From contig DF239763.1 of assembly GCA_000507305.1 (NCBI GenBank), forward strand, positions 62,001-126,000: DNA of 64,000 bases, read 5' to 3'. Source of the stretch: Breviolum minutum Mf 1.05b.01 (lineage: Eukaryota; Sar; Dinophyceae; Suessiales; Symbiodiniaceae). Position numbers and translations under genes: made by a program. Positions within the stretch are counted from its first letter, which is position 1; each line of letters opens with the position of its first letter. Below the pieces are notes generated by a model. It made no database searches and had not been told where the DNA came from. It saw nothing but the letters and a program-made list of their open reading frames with translations. Below are positions 1 through 12,500 of this stretch, one piece after another.

Positions 1-235
1 ATCTAAAGCAGACTATATATACTTAACAAATCATTCATGGTATCATGGATGAGTTGAATGTCATTTCAAACCGGTGAAAAACATATGTAAGTCTTCTTGT
101 CTTTTTTGGGGGGAGGCCATTACAACAACATCACACTATGGATGGAACAGCAGCGGTCAAAATGCAAATAGGTCAAAATGCAAATAGTGTTCGTTCAACC
201 ATGGAGTCTTATCCGGGGAGATTCCATTGTACCTA

Positions 236-283
236 CGTATATATATATATATAAATATATTTACATATATATATATATTCACT
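236..283. repeat. TA-rich simple repeat
   Basis: Short run of alternating TA with small interruptions in host non-coding DNA. Similar short (TA)n runs recur in the host flanks, for example near 4462-4481, 5921-5939, 21957-21972, 53485-53497 and 61217-61234. No gene is visible around it. Confidence 0.7.
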
Positions 284-928
284 CCTACAAATATGGATCA
301 ATATAGTAATATGAAGATGTGAATCCCGAAACTCTTCAAATAGACTTCTCCTTAGTGAAACACCCATTCACAAAAAAAGGGCTTGGATTCATATCTTGTA
401 GTACTCTTTGTTTTTGCGATTATTGCGGGGATTCATCTGACCACTTCCAAGACACCAGCTTTGGCAAGGTCCGTAAGATAGACACTGCCTGCTCTCGTTC
501 AATAGCTGGAAGCCTCGACAAAACGAGGATCTTTTCACCCATGCCAGCAAGGTTTAGGACATGACTTCAATGTTTGTATATATTTTGGCCATGTTTTGGA
601 GACTCCTGCATTATAGAGATAGCGTATTTGCACAAATGATCCTAAATGCCCTTGAAGATTGGGGTAGAGAAAAGTCAAGAGAGGTTTTCTTGAAACTTGG
701 TGTAAAGAGAAAACTCAGAAAGGATTCTTCCTGTCTTTGTTTTCTGGCAGGTCTCTCTGCATCATCTCAACAAATGCTTTCTAGCGGTGAGCCATGTAAA
801 GTTTTTAGGGAAACCAACCAACAACCTTTCAACCTTCACTTTCCACTGGTGTCATCCCTCAACACATGGTGGGAGTACCCAAAAAAGGGCTGCTGACTCT
901 TCTAGCTACTTTTTTTTTGGACAACCAG

Positions 929-934
929 CATCAC

Positions 935-990
<56 letters not shown>

Positions 991-1037
991 CTATCATGAT
1001 GATGATGATGATCATCATCATCATTATCGTCATCATC
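929..1037. repeat. (CAT)n/(GAT)n trinucleotide microsatellite
   Basis: A long run of ATC/CAT triplets (about 932-992) switches into ATG/GAT triplets (about 995-1012) and back to CAT. Because the two halves are reverse complements, the array can fold on itself. The poly-Ser and poly-His reading frames across it are by-products of the triplet repeat, not genes. Confidence 0.9.
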
Positions 1038-1292
1038 CACATCCTACATGGTGTGCATCAACTTGCTTCCTAAGGCCTCATGTTTTGCATTGTTGAAAAA
1101 CCGGATGCATGTTGGGAGCAGTAGCTCCATCAACAACGCTGCCAGCTTCGTTGGCAACCAAAAATCTGGACAAGGGGAAAGCATGGCAAGCAGCATCTAT
1201 CAACAGAACAACCCCGGAAATCATACCACAAACAAGCACAACCCCTCTGGTCATGAAGAATGAACCGCCTTTCATCACTTTTGCCGATATCG

Positions 1293-4200
1293 TTAAAGAA
1301 AGGACCTAATCCTCCAACGTTTTGAAACGATTGCATCTAACTCCACCGGACCTACCTCTGTTAAGTCCTTTGATTCTAAACCTTTAACACAGCCCAGAAA
1401 CGCTTTTTCAATTTCATAGCCATCATTGTTGAACTGATGCTTCAAGGCTTCTTTAATCGTAGGTCGTGCATGACGATCATGCTGTAGCATCTGCAACAGC
1501 AAATCGAGCGCACTTGGCGACAAACTGTACCTGGAAAGCACTCTACGAGTGGAGAATACAGCACGGCAAATATTCCCATTGTTGAAGAGGTAGCTATAGT
1601 TAAAAAGGGTATATACAAATATATATACGTAGTACTATATAGTTGGTGGTTTCAACGCTTTTTTATTGATCAAAATGGGAATCTTCCCCAAATAGATAGG
1701 GGTGAAAGTAAAAATATTTCAAACCACCACCTAGAATATTAGATAGGGGTTCCTGATATTAGCTACTTTTGCTACTGTGTAAAACCACTGGACAATGGGT
1801 ACCATTTTCGAGTCGAGATACACCCAGTGAAAACTAAGAGAAAATTGCACCTAACAAAAAATGAGGTTTTGGAGTCTGGAGAGGATTTTCATAATTTCTT
1901 CTTGGAACAAAAATCAGGCTCAAATAGATTTTTGTTTTTTGGACCGCGTTGATTTCCTTTCTGAAATTGAATGCTAAGTCTGCTGCAGCTTTCATGATAT
2001 GAAGCCCAACATTTTCACGAAGTTCCTCCTTGAAACATCACAAGTCCGTGGTTAATAAAACTATCACAACTCCCTATGTAAGACCTTGTAAATAATGGAA
2101 TTTCAACTACCACAACTGGTTAGTCAGAATTTTTGAACCATCAACAGACCCATTAATTGTAAGGATTCCCATCCCCAACTGAATTTCCAGTGCAATTTTC
2201 ATCCCACCTGTCTCTCCCCTTACAACCAACACCACGGATTCTCACGACCAACGGGTTTTCTCTTGACCGAGCGTCTCTTTGGCCGCCAGTTCCAATCTTT
2301 CACGCAAGACATGACGCACGAGAATCTCACCTAAAGCTCACAAAAGGCATCTTGGAAAACACCTGGTGTAGTTGGTGGTTGAACCAACCCACCTGAAAAA
2401 TATGCTCAAGTCAAATTGGGTCATTTCCCCAGGGATCGGGATGAAATTTCAAAAACTATTTGAAACCACTACCTAGTGGTGATGTGAAACCTGGTGAAGA
2501 TTAACAGCAAAAGCACCTGCAAAATGGTGGTGTTTTTCTCTTAAAGATGATGTTCCTGGATTCCAGGGGTGTGTTACTCTCAGGTTCAAGCTTAATCTTC
2601 CGGGATGTATGCTCGGAAGCGATGGGTTGAAGAAGATCGATGTTTTTTTTTAAAACACATTTTACCTTCAAGAGTTCGCAGGTGGAGTTTTTTTGAAAGA
2701 AACACAAATCTGGAAAGTTTTGCGCAAAAAAAGTCGAAGTACATTCCAATTTGTAAGTCACTAACTTCAAACCAGTTAGCAAATCACTGGGAAGCCACTG
2801 TTGGTCAACAATTTTTTCGTAAATTGAACGGGGTTTTTGCAATAAAACTGGAAGCAAGGATGCTCAGAGGTTGCAATCAGTGCAACATTTGGCGGTTGGG
2901 AGCTTTTCATCTTTTTTCCGCATTCGCCAAGAAACTTATCCTCAAAACATCTGTGCCTTTAGGGTATACGTATCAATCATCATTATTCTTGCAGATAGTA
3001 AAACAAAATATAACAACAAAATGGCATTTAAAATAACCTTTCTTTTGTTTTGGGTGTGATTTGGGTATCATGTTTCATGATCGATATGATGATATATGGT
3101 ACATAGCCCTAGTCGTTGAACAGCACAACAACTGAAAAATGACTCTTCCTCAGTTCTGCCACAAGTGACCACAACTGCAAGCTGCTTACAGCCAATAAAA
3201 TCAACTTCATTTGTCCTGATGATGTAGAAATTCAACCAAAGCAATCTCTTTCATGGGAATCTTTACAACCTTTCACGCTTGCCATCATCAAGCTGACCAA
3301 ACTAACCCGCCTAGCACCAACCCCCATCGCCAAAATGAGGCCACGCAACGCTTCACAGTAGCGGGAGAGATGTCATCTAGCAAAGGTGTTCCTGCATGAC
3401 ATGGCGCTGACTGTCCACCCTATCAAGCCTTTCTACACCTTGCCTGGAATTGGATTGGGCTTACCTAGTTGGGATGTTAATTCCGCACACTCTTCCGCTC
3501 ACGACGTAGGAACATCGCATCATCCTGAGATCGAAATCATTTCCCCGATGAGTCAAGAAAGAATCAAAGCCAGTGGCAACGAATCGATTCAAATCATGGA
3601 TGACAATCACCAAAACAAGACTCCGTTGTGTTGAATAAGGCTGGAGTGTGGTTCTAGATGTTGTCCGCCAAGATGCAAACCTCTAATAGGTGCGGTCATT
3701 GAAAACGGCATGTATGTGCACATACACATGCATACATGTTTCACATCTATACCGTCAGTCCAATCTTCTTCCTTCCTCCCACAATCAATCAAGTAGAAAA
3801 TGGGTCTCTCAAATATTAGTTTCCTTTCATTTTTCGGGGACCCATTTTCCACTTCTATGACTATGGTGACTATGGGAGAAAGGGGGTACCTCCCCAAAAA
3901 CTCTCGAGAGCCTGTCAGCATGACAAAGAGCACCACGCCGCAGCTCCAAACATCTCCTGAAAGATTTTTCCCGATTTTTCATCGATTTTGGGTGATGTGT
4001 TTTTTTTTTGGGTCAAAAATGGCTTGGTGTTTCATTACCAGTTGTGGTTTCCTGGTAAACTTCTGGTGCTTGAAAAAAAACCCACCTTTTTGTTGGGATC
4101 TTTGCCGAAGAAGTCTTGGTGGAACTTTTCGGTTTGCAAACACTGGACTGTTTTTGCAAAAAATCTCAAAGTTGATGAAAAAATTCAGGATGCATTTTTT

Positions 4201-7200
4201 TCCCAGCAACATTTCAAGCTGCCAAAAAATTTTCACATCATTTTCATCATCCCCGACACCCCCGCCTTCGGGTCCATAAACGCCACTCCAAAATTCTGGA
4301 GCCATGTAGGCCTTGGTGAAACCGGCTTTTTTGGAAAAAGTCGTTTAAAGGGAAACGGTAGAAAGGAAACATTTTTTGGAACCAACTTGAAACCAAATTA
4401 TGATATCTATATATAGATTATGTATCATATCTATATGAAACCAAATTATAATACTACTAAATAATATATATATATATATTCTATAAATCTTTCGTTCTTT
4501 GTTTCTTGTTTGGTCAAGTATATTCAATCACATCACACTTTTGCTGCTTCTCTGTAATCATCTCAAATAAGATCGAAACCACCAGAAGATTCACCCATGT
4601 TTGGGCAAATGAGCATTACTCACAAACCCTTGTGTAGCGCTAAAATCAGGAATTGACGGGCAGGATCGATGGGTGGGTTGTTGTTGTTTTGTTTCCTGCA
4701 GTGGTGACGATGACAATGACGAAGAACATGATGAAGATGATGCAGAAGATGATGATAATTCCAATAATGATTCATGATCATTACTGTATCACTATTTGTT
4801 TTCAATATGATGAGAAGGACGAGAACGAAGACAAGCAGGAGGATGACTTTGATCCTCAACGAACAAAATGACTAATCCAATCATCGTACAAGGCGCTGTA
4901 GTTCCAGAAATCCGGTTTTCCCGGTGCATATCAAAGCAGCTACTGAGGCCAAGATCTACCATCCTCAACGGTTTTCGTGGAAGGCATCCGGAAAAAAAAC
5001 AAGATCTCAACAAGCTTTTCAGGGCAGGGGAAATCATGGATGTCCAAATGTATAAAGCAAATGCCTGAAGGAATGATTTTCGGGGTTCACCTGGTTGATT
5101 ATAAAACCAGAATCATAACCTTATTAGAAGTGTTTCTCTTTCCTCAGTAAAAACAAGCATCGAGAATCTATTCCAAATCAACTAAAATTTGGTAAATCTC
5201 ACACCTCAGCTTCAATACACATGTCATTCCAAGAATTCCATCATCACCACTGCAAATGAGAGTCTTCAAGTTCGCATGAGCAAGGTCGCCATTTGTCTCT
5301 CCTTGGCGATCATCTCAGCATTATCCATTTGTAAAAATCCACCAGGGCCCAAACAAAAAGTCAATTGAATCAAACATTTCTTGAACAGTGGGTGAAATGG
5401 AAAATCCTTATCATTTGATTTGATCTTTCAGGATCCCTTTTAAAGGTATATAGGTGTGGCACATTTTGGTTGGAACGCCTGTCTTTTTTTTTTGGGCTAA
5501 TTTCTGCAACGATCCAAACTTCCCAATGAATCCAACAACACGATCCAACCCGCCGAAGGCAAGGAACGTTTGAACATGAAGTTTTCGGGCTTGATATCCT
5601 CAGGGTGGCAGTCATGGATGTTAGTCACAAATCCTGATACACTGGCTGGGTTGTTTATGAAATAAATCCCATATTACTGAGAAGTGGGACATCATCCCTA
5701 ATGTTTTCCTATACTTTTGTGGAAGGGATGATATGCAACACCTTTTACCTCGGTTGCGAGTTTTCCCATCCACCTGCTATTGCCAAGCCAAGGCACGTAA
5801 TGCCCCCTGTACCTCAAAAGATACGACGACCGAAAAAAGACTTCCAAAAAACCTCGAACCATCGATTCATATCTCATGATGAAGGTAGAGACTTTGAATC
5901 CAACCAATGGCAGAAAGAATCTATATATATATATATATCTCATCAAAACTGAGGAATCACTTTCAAGATCCTTTCAATGTGGGTGGAAAGAACACACACA
6001 CACACACCACCATCTTGGGCGATGACAATGGTCTCATCGTACTTGCTATTGCAGAACTATGCACTTCTGATTTCATAACCTTTGACATAATGAATGAGGA
6101 AACTTGGCTCTCAATGTCAAGAGCTGTTTTTTGGTCAACAAGGCTGCAAACCTCAAACCTAGCCCGATGAAGGTGATGGATCCACATTGAAGGTTTGTGC
6201 TCCATGAAAAACAATGAGAAAATGCCAATTTGAAAGGAGGTATGAATCATCCTTACCAATCCGCCATACTCCACCTATATAGACCTGAAAGTTTGTCATT
6301 TCTATGACTTACTTTTCCCAAATCTTGTTCTAATGTGTGTTTGGGTAATCCTGAAGAAGTGTATCTTACAGCAAATCAATTTGAAAAAAAAGGCCACAAA
6401 CATGTACACACACACAAGCTTGGCACACTGGAGGTGGATTTTTTCTAACCAACAATTTATGCAAAAGGTTACCAATGAAAACGGGCAAAAAAAACACAAG
6501 CCAACTCAAAGGTCAAATGATCTTCTCATGTGGTCCCCCACTGATGAAACAGACAACTCATCTTGCCCAACTCCAATGGAGCCAAACTTTCACCAAGTCT
6601 CCAGACCAGTAAGTCTAATGGGAACCTTCAGTAGGTGCCACAGTATGCTTACCTTTAGGTATGATGCTGTGCAGTCAAGACACTGAGCGTGACAGCACTG
6701 CAGTGCCTGCCACCAAATACATTCGAGCCGGAATTGCAGTAAACATCACCCAAATCATGAGTTGCTACATTTCCAATATCATATACTATGAAATCTCAAA
6801 AGTTGTGTAGTTCAAAAAACGGCTTGTGTCCCATCTTTGAACCTATCTCTGATGTAGTTTTTTCTCCAGCCTTGAGCATGTGCCGCAACACTACCGAGGC
6901 TTCAAGCTGGTTCAGCCTGGACGTGGGGCCCCAAACACGGTCCTGAAACGCCAATTGTATAACACCAGTTGTTAAAACATATTCAAATGTTGGTCCATTG
7001 CACGAAGTTCTCTAAATTGTTCACTGATTCTATATACATGTCTCTTATTTTTCCCCAGTCTTGCAAAACGCCTTCCATTTTTGGATCTTCGAATGGTCTC
7101 CAACAAATCCAATCCCTCGCAGAGCTCAAAGACTAAATAAAGACAGTCCTGTGGCGGAGCAGCACATATAAGGGTAGACTGGGGTTATAGATGTGCCACA

Positions 7201-9531
7201 TTCTCCCACCATGGAGGTAGCACCCACTTTTTGTTGAGTAACCAAAACCCTTTGAGAAGGATGAAATGTGGTGAGGGTGATTGGGAATGTGAATTTCATT
7301 GAATCAAAAAACGTGTTGGGGATACAACGCAAAAATGGCAAGGGTTTGGGATTTGTCAACATCAGGGTGCCAAACATGTTGGAAATGGGAGAATTCGGGT
7401 ATCATAAATATCTTTGAAATTGACTTTTTGAGCTCGAAATCACGAAAACAACTGTCTTCAGCATTGAAAGGTACTTGCATTGACTAATCCACAACCTCAA
7501 ACAACATGCATTGCCATTGCGATCATTTTTGGAAGTTATATAAGAACCTCAAGAACACTCACACACTAACACATGTGTATATATGAAAATATAGATGCAT
7601 ACACATATATCCATATCCGAACTGTCAAATTTCCCAAACAGGTTAACCACCAACATTAACCCATCACCCATGGTTAATATTGAACATTTATTTAATGTAT
7701 ACATTTCCTTCAAGGAGAAACGCATCCCTGAATACCAAAGAGGTACGACGGAAATTCAACTGCTCCTCTTCGTCATAATACTCTAAAAGCTTCACCTGGG
7801 TTGAGGCAGGTGGAGGTGGAAACATCTGTAAGTACTCTTTCAGTTGCCAAGAGAAAGGTCAAAAATGATGCTGCCCCAAAACAGGTGTCACGCCATCTTC
7901 AACATCTGGTTATCTTGATCAATTTACCACAGGGAGCGGTCTCAAAAAGGAAGACTCCTGGAAGCTAGTTCCAAATCTTGAATACAATCAATGGCAAAAT
8001 TTTCACATTGTTTTCCATGGATTTCTTCGTTTTCCAATCTCAAACTTCATTGCTTCCACCCATCTTCCGGGTTTTCAAACACGGGGTAAACTTGATATGT
8101 GAAAACTTCATCGGACTCATGCAGCTCCAAGGGGCAATATGTGGATGATCAAGTCCCAACAAGGCATTGAGCTCGTTCTTGTGAAGCTCTTGTCTACCTG
8201 GCACCTCGTGAAAACAAAATTCCGTGGAAATTCATTTGTGAGTGTCGCTTGGTCCATATACAAAAACACAAGTCTTATTGGATATATTTGCCATCAATCC
8301 AAATAATCCTAAATTGATCCCATATTCAGCAATGTTGCCTATATGTCCGCAGCAGATTTTTTTTTTCAAGGTTGCATTGTTTTTCTGTCTAAGCTTGATT
8401 GCAACTTCATTTTTTTCAATTTCGTGTTATCACTGGTCACTGGATCCAAAAAGCAACACAGTATGGAATGCACCGGAAAATCCATGATGTCGTTTGACAA
8501 TGTTGAAAGAAATCGCAAAACCACTGTCGACCACCAACCTACCACTAAATGCTGTCCCAAGATAAGATTGAAGAAAACAAGAAGCTCCCAACATTTTACA
8601 CATAACATGGGTGAACCAACAAACACCTCCATTCAACGGCAGCAAATATACTTCAAATAGGGTGAAATCGACAAAAGTTGACAATTTTCTTGTGGGTAGA
8701 GCTCTGGAGTTTGCTCATGAAGGAAATATAACCAGTGAAATCATGTGACAAGATATCTCATGGAGGCACAGGCAACAAATGAATTGCTCCTGGGCAATAA
8801 AAGATGAAACACTTTATAAAGCTAATATGTCCCTGGAAATTCATCATAAACACCAAAACATGCTGGTTTCTTTTCCAAGGCATTTCATCCTACCCACCAC
8901 GTTTTCTGGAATGACTCTCTTAATATCTATCATGTGTATCCATAGTGACGGATATCTGTTTAACTGTTTGATCCTTACGAAACACCACCTTTTCACAAGG
9001 TGGGGAATCTTCCACCGGTAAGTCCCAGGGCGCTTTGCGGAGCCGTTTCACGGCGCGCATGATGCCAGTGACGGTATGAGTTGCTGCCTGAGGAGCGTTT
9101 TGTTTCGTTTTGGGGGGGCTCAACCCGGGGGTGTTTTGGGGGGATATGAATTTGAAGTATCATGTTGTAAACAGATTCTATCTGCCTGCCAGGGTATTGT
9201 GTGTTTTTTTTATGACAATATTGATAAGGTATATGTGATAAAAAAAGATTATCAGTATCGTGTATTTATGGTAACTTTAAATGCATACAAATGATCACAA
9301 AAATATATCTACCAAAAAAAACTGCATGTAATATATATTACATTTATAATTTATATAAATACATTCAATATGAACACATACCACACCTATGTCTCATCTT
9401 GAACACTCCCATTCAGAACCTTGGGGCAAACCCCCATTTCACCACAGGGCGGGTCATCCGTTTTTTTCGGGGAAAACGCCGAGGTACAAAGACTTTGCCA
9501 AAGCCACCTTCGCCGATCTTATGCATCATCT
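1293..9531 (-). CDS. Host multi-exon Ser/Thr protein kinase (partial model)
   Basis: Kinase subdomains appear in the right order on the minus strand, separated by introns. Approximate exons: 9488-9531, glycine loop KIGEGGFGKVF; 9016-9087, ATP-binding lysine in RAVKRLRK; 8107-8197, helix C and GLDHPHIAPLELHESDE; 6873-6942, DRVWGPTSRLNQLEAS (subdomains V-VIa); about 5522-5598, catalytic loop DIKPENFMF; about 4271-4312, YMAPEFW; 3912-3956, DVWSCGVVLFVMLTG; about 1293-1530, SPSALDLLLQML and HARPTIKEAL (subdomain XI). Exon B follows exon A in phase. Six of seven inferred acceptors are AG|G, and two donors look like GC. The style resembles the CAMK/CDPK group, but no EF-hands are visible. Exons for DFG and subdomain X, and the true N-terminus, were not located. 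An open stretch at 9640-9760 may be an upstream exon. The domain call is secure; exon edges are inferred. Confidence 0.8.
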
Positions 9532-12500
9532 GTCCGGGACCCGTGGAGTGGTGGTGATTGAATGGTTTGGCAAAAAAACTGGGGTGGAACGAAGGATTTT
9601 TAGATCGATTTTGCCGGTCTTAGTCATGGTTTCAAAATGGTGGTTCAGATCGTGGTAGCTCCGATCCACATAGCAACCAGCTAGAGACTCTCCAATCAAA
9701 AACCCTCCAAGAAAATCCAGTGGATCTACTGTAGCCGCCTCCAAACTATTCCAGTCAAAGCACCCCTCCCAGTATTTTTGGATACTTTTTTTGTGGCTGT
9801 TTTTGGGTCGATGATTTTGGTTCTTTCTTTTTGTGGCAGCTTTAAACACATCATGGATCTGCACTACCTCCCACCAAAAGCCCCCAAGGTTCTGACAGAA
9901 TAAGTTGATGCAAAAGACTCCCCACTGTGGTGGAAAAGCCTTGGACAAAATGCAATGCCGCGACGGTCACGACCACTGCAAGCGATAATGGTTGGCCTAT
10001 TTTTTGTGAGAAACGTTTCTTTCAGAAGATGTTTGAAGAGGATGAACCATTGAATTTGGTTCAAGAAATTCACCCACATGAGCCCCTTGGTTAAAGAACC
10101 AGCTGCACCAACACACTGCTTGCCACACAAGATAAAAAAACTGCACTGGCAAGATGAAGATATGTGTTCATTTGCATTTCATCCTAAAACCACAAATATA
10201 ACCTGAGAAGAAACCACCGCGGCCAATGTGTGCCAATTTGATCTTCCAACATCTTTTTAATCTCGATCTGGCAAAGATAAGGACTACGTCAGCCTATGTC
10301 TGTTGTTTTGTTTTCAGGCCTCATTGTCATCCTCTACTTGTCATGGTGACCACATCATCCTTTCTAAATTCCAGTTGTGACTACTTGGCACATATTGCAA
10401 GATCAGCAACAAAAAGTCGCCACATCGGGCACCTTCTTTGATCAAAGATTCTCCTTAGCGGATGGGGTAAAACATGTAATGGAAACACATCTGCAACAAA
10501 TGCGCACCAAAAACAGCAGAAAAAACATCCCCATGAACTCCCAGCCAAGTCATGACGATCATGACGGTTTGTGGCTAAAGTTTGCTGCCACCAGGATCAG
10601 TTCACCATTAATTCGAGTCATCATGATACCCATCAAAGCTTGGTATTTCCTGCATTTTGGCCTGTGTTTATCACCATTACGCCCCCTGAAAAAAAACGCG
10701 TAGGAAACAACAGTTGCTTGTTATCTTGTTAATATTGTATGGGTTGCGTGGTTGCTTCTTGGTCATCCAGGCAATTGCCACGACAAAATTTGGAAGGTGT
10801 ACCTGGACCATCTGCAAGTAGGATTACGCGCAGTGATATATTTGTTTATTATTTGACAATAGAACTACGTCTGTATGCATAAAAACGGTTAAAACCACAT
10901 AAAATATGGCAAAAGCGAGACTTCATGACACTAGCATACACTAGCCCTTTCCAATTTTTTTCCGCATCTTCACTCGCCATCAACCCATACATACCCATAC
11001 TCATTCCCACTATATTATCCTACCATCAAATCACCTTTTTTTGGGGGGGCATAATCATATAATAATACAATATCTTGGGAAATCTGGTGGCATTTCCAAT
11101 ACTTTAGATTCCTTGCATCTTTTTAACATTGCCTTGGTTGGTTTCAAGTTGGGATAACTGATCAACCACCAACCTGAAGAACAAAAAAACCATCTCCGGA
11201 AGTCAAATCCAAGGATCTTTGAGGACTTGTCAAACCCAGCTCCCCTAGCTGGTCCCAATCCTCAATCCCCAAGGCGATGATTCGCTGCGATGAAGCTGGG
11301 AGGTTGGTCGTCCACAAAAATCCGAAAAAAAAAAACACGAAAATTGAAGGAAAAAGGTTTCGGAAGTTGAGTTTGTTCGGTCCTTCAGGTTTTTTTTTTG
11401 ATGTTTTTTTCGGGTAAAACCATGATGGCGGCATAAACAAATCTTCCCCTGGTGGACTTGTTGGGTCGTTTTCATCGTTTTCTGAAAAGAAAACTATTTC
11501 GGTGATGCGACAAAAGTCCAGAATCGGGAAGAAGGATGGAAAACTACAAGGGTTGGTTCTTCAATCTCGCAAGCCACTTGGTAGTTCATGCGATTCGTAT
11601 ATCCCCTTAACCAGGTTTTCGACATCGACAATTTATGGTGTTTTCTTGGATTTCAGCCAGCAACAGTGACGGCTGAATTTGAGGGCACCAAATTAATCAA
11701 TAAATCCTGGGGGGGGTTCCCGTTTTTGGAGGCAATTTGTGTAGGTTTGTTGGTCCCCGGCTACTGTCAAATTGATTTTACCCTGGTCACCACATGCTGT
11801 CCTTTGCATCTGCATCTTTGTTGCACCCATAGTTCTGTTCATTGCGTTTTTTGAGCTTAACAAAACAGGAAACTACTTACCCAAACAACCCAAAATCCAC
11901 TGAAACACACATTTTCTCAGTTTCATGTTTACACCAAACACTTGGCAAAGACCATCCAAAAACGCTGAGTTTTCTCTGCATTTAAATTTGCAGCTCAGAG
12001 CTACTCTCGCCCTGATGCTTCCAAGGAGCAAAATACCCCAGCAAAGATGCTCGACCTACGTCGATGTGGGTGGATTGTTTTTTTCCTTTTCCATGTTGGC
12101 CACACAAAGACACCAAGACTGGCGGCAAAATACCAAGCAGAGATATTGTATTGAGAATACTAAGTATGAGTTCAATGTAGATAACAAGTAAGCAAGAATG
12201 TCCCACCAATTCATGCCACTTCAGTGACTTGTTTGACATTTTTGTTCAAACATATACCATCCTCTAACAAACGCGGTCCCCCTTCTGCTCTTAGTGGCAA
12301 AGGGGCGAGGAAAAATCCCTGTGCACAATTCAAGGTATTCACACTGAAACATGCCGAAGCTTTGTTTAAGCTCATCGGAAATCTTGCAACAACAAGTACA
12401 TATCATGTAGATTTTGAAGAACAACTCTAAGAATCTCATCAGCATTCCAATCACGTGACCCCAATCATAAAAAACAGATTTATATACCTTTTAAACATAA

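Noticed and set aside
787-1096. Poly-Ser and poly-His open frames
   Set aside because: They are readings of the trinucleotide microsatellite in different frames, with no supporting coding context.
9526-9948. 140-residue minus-strand frame as an independent gene
   Set aside because: It abuts the first kinase exon, and only the part around 9640-9760 looks coding; more likely an upstream exon or intron of the kinase.
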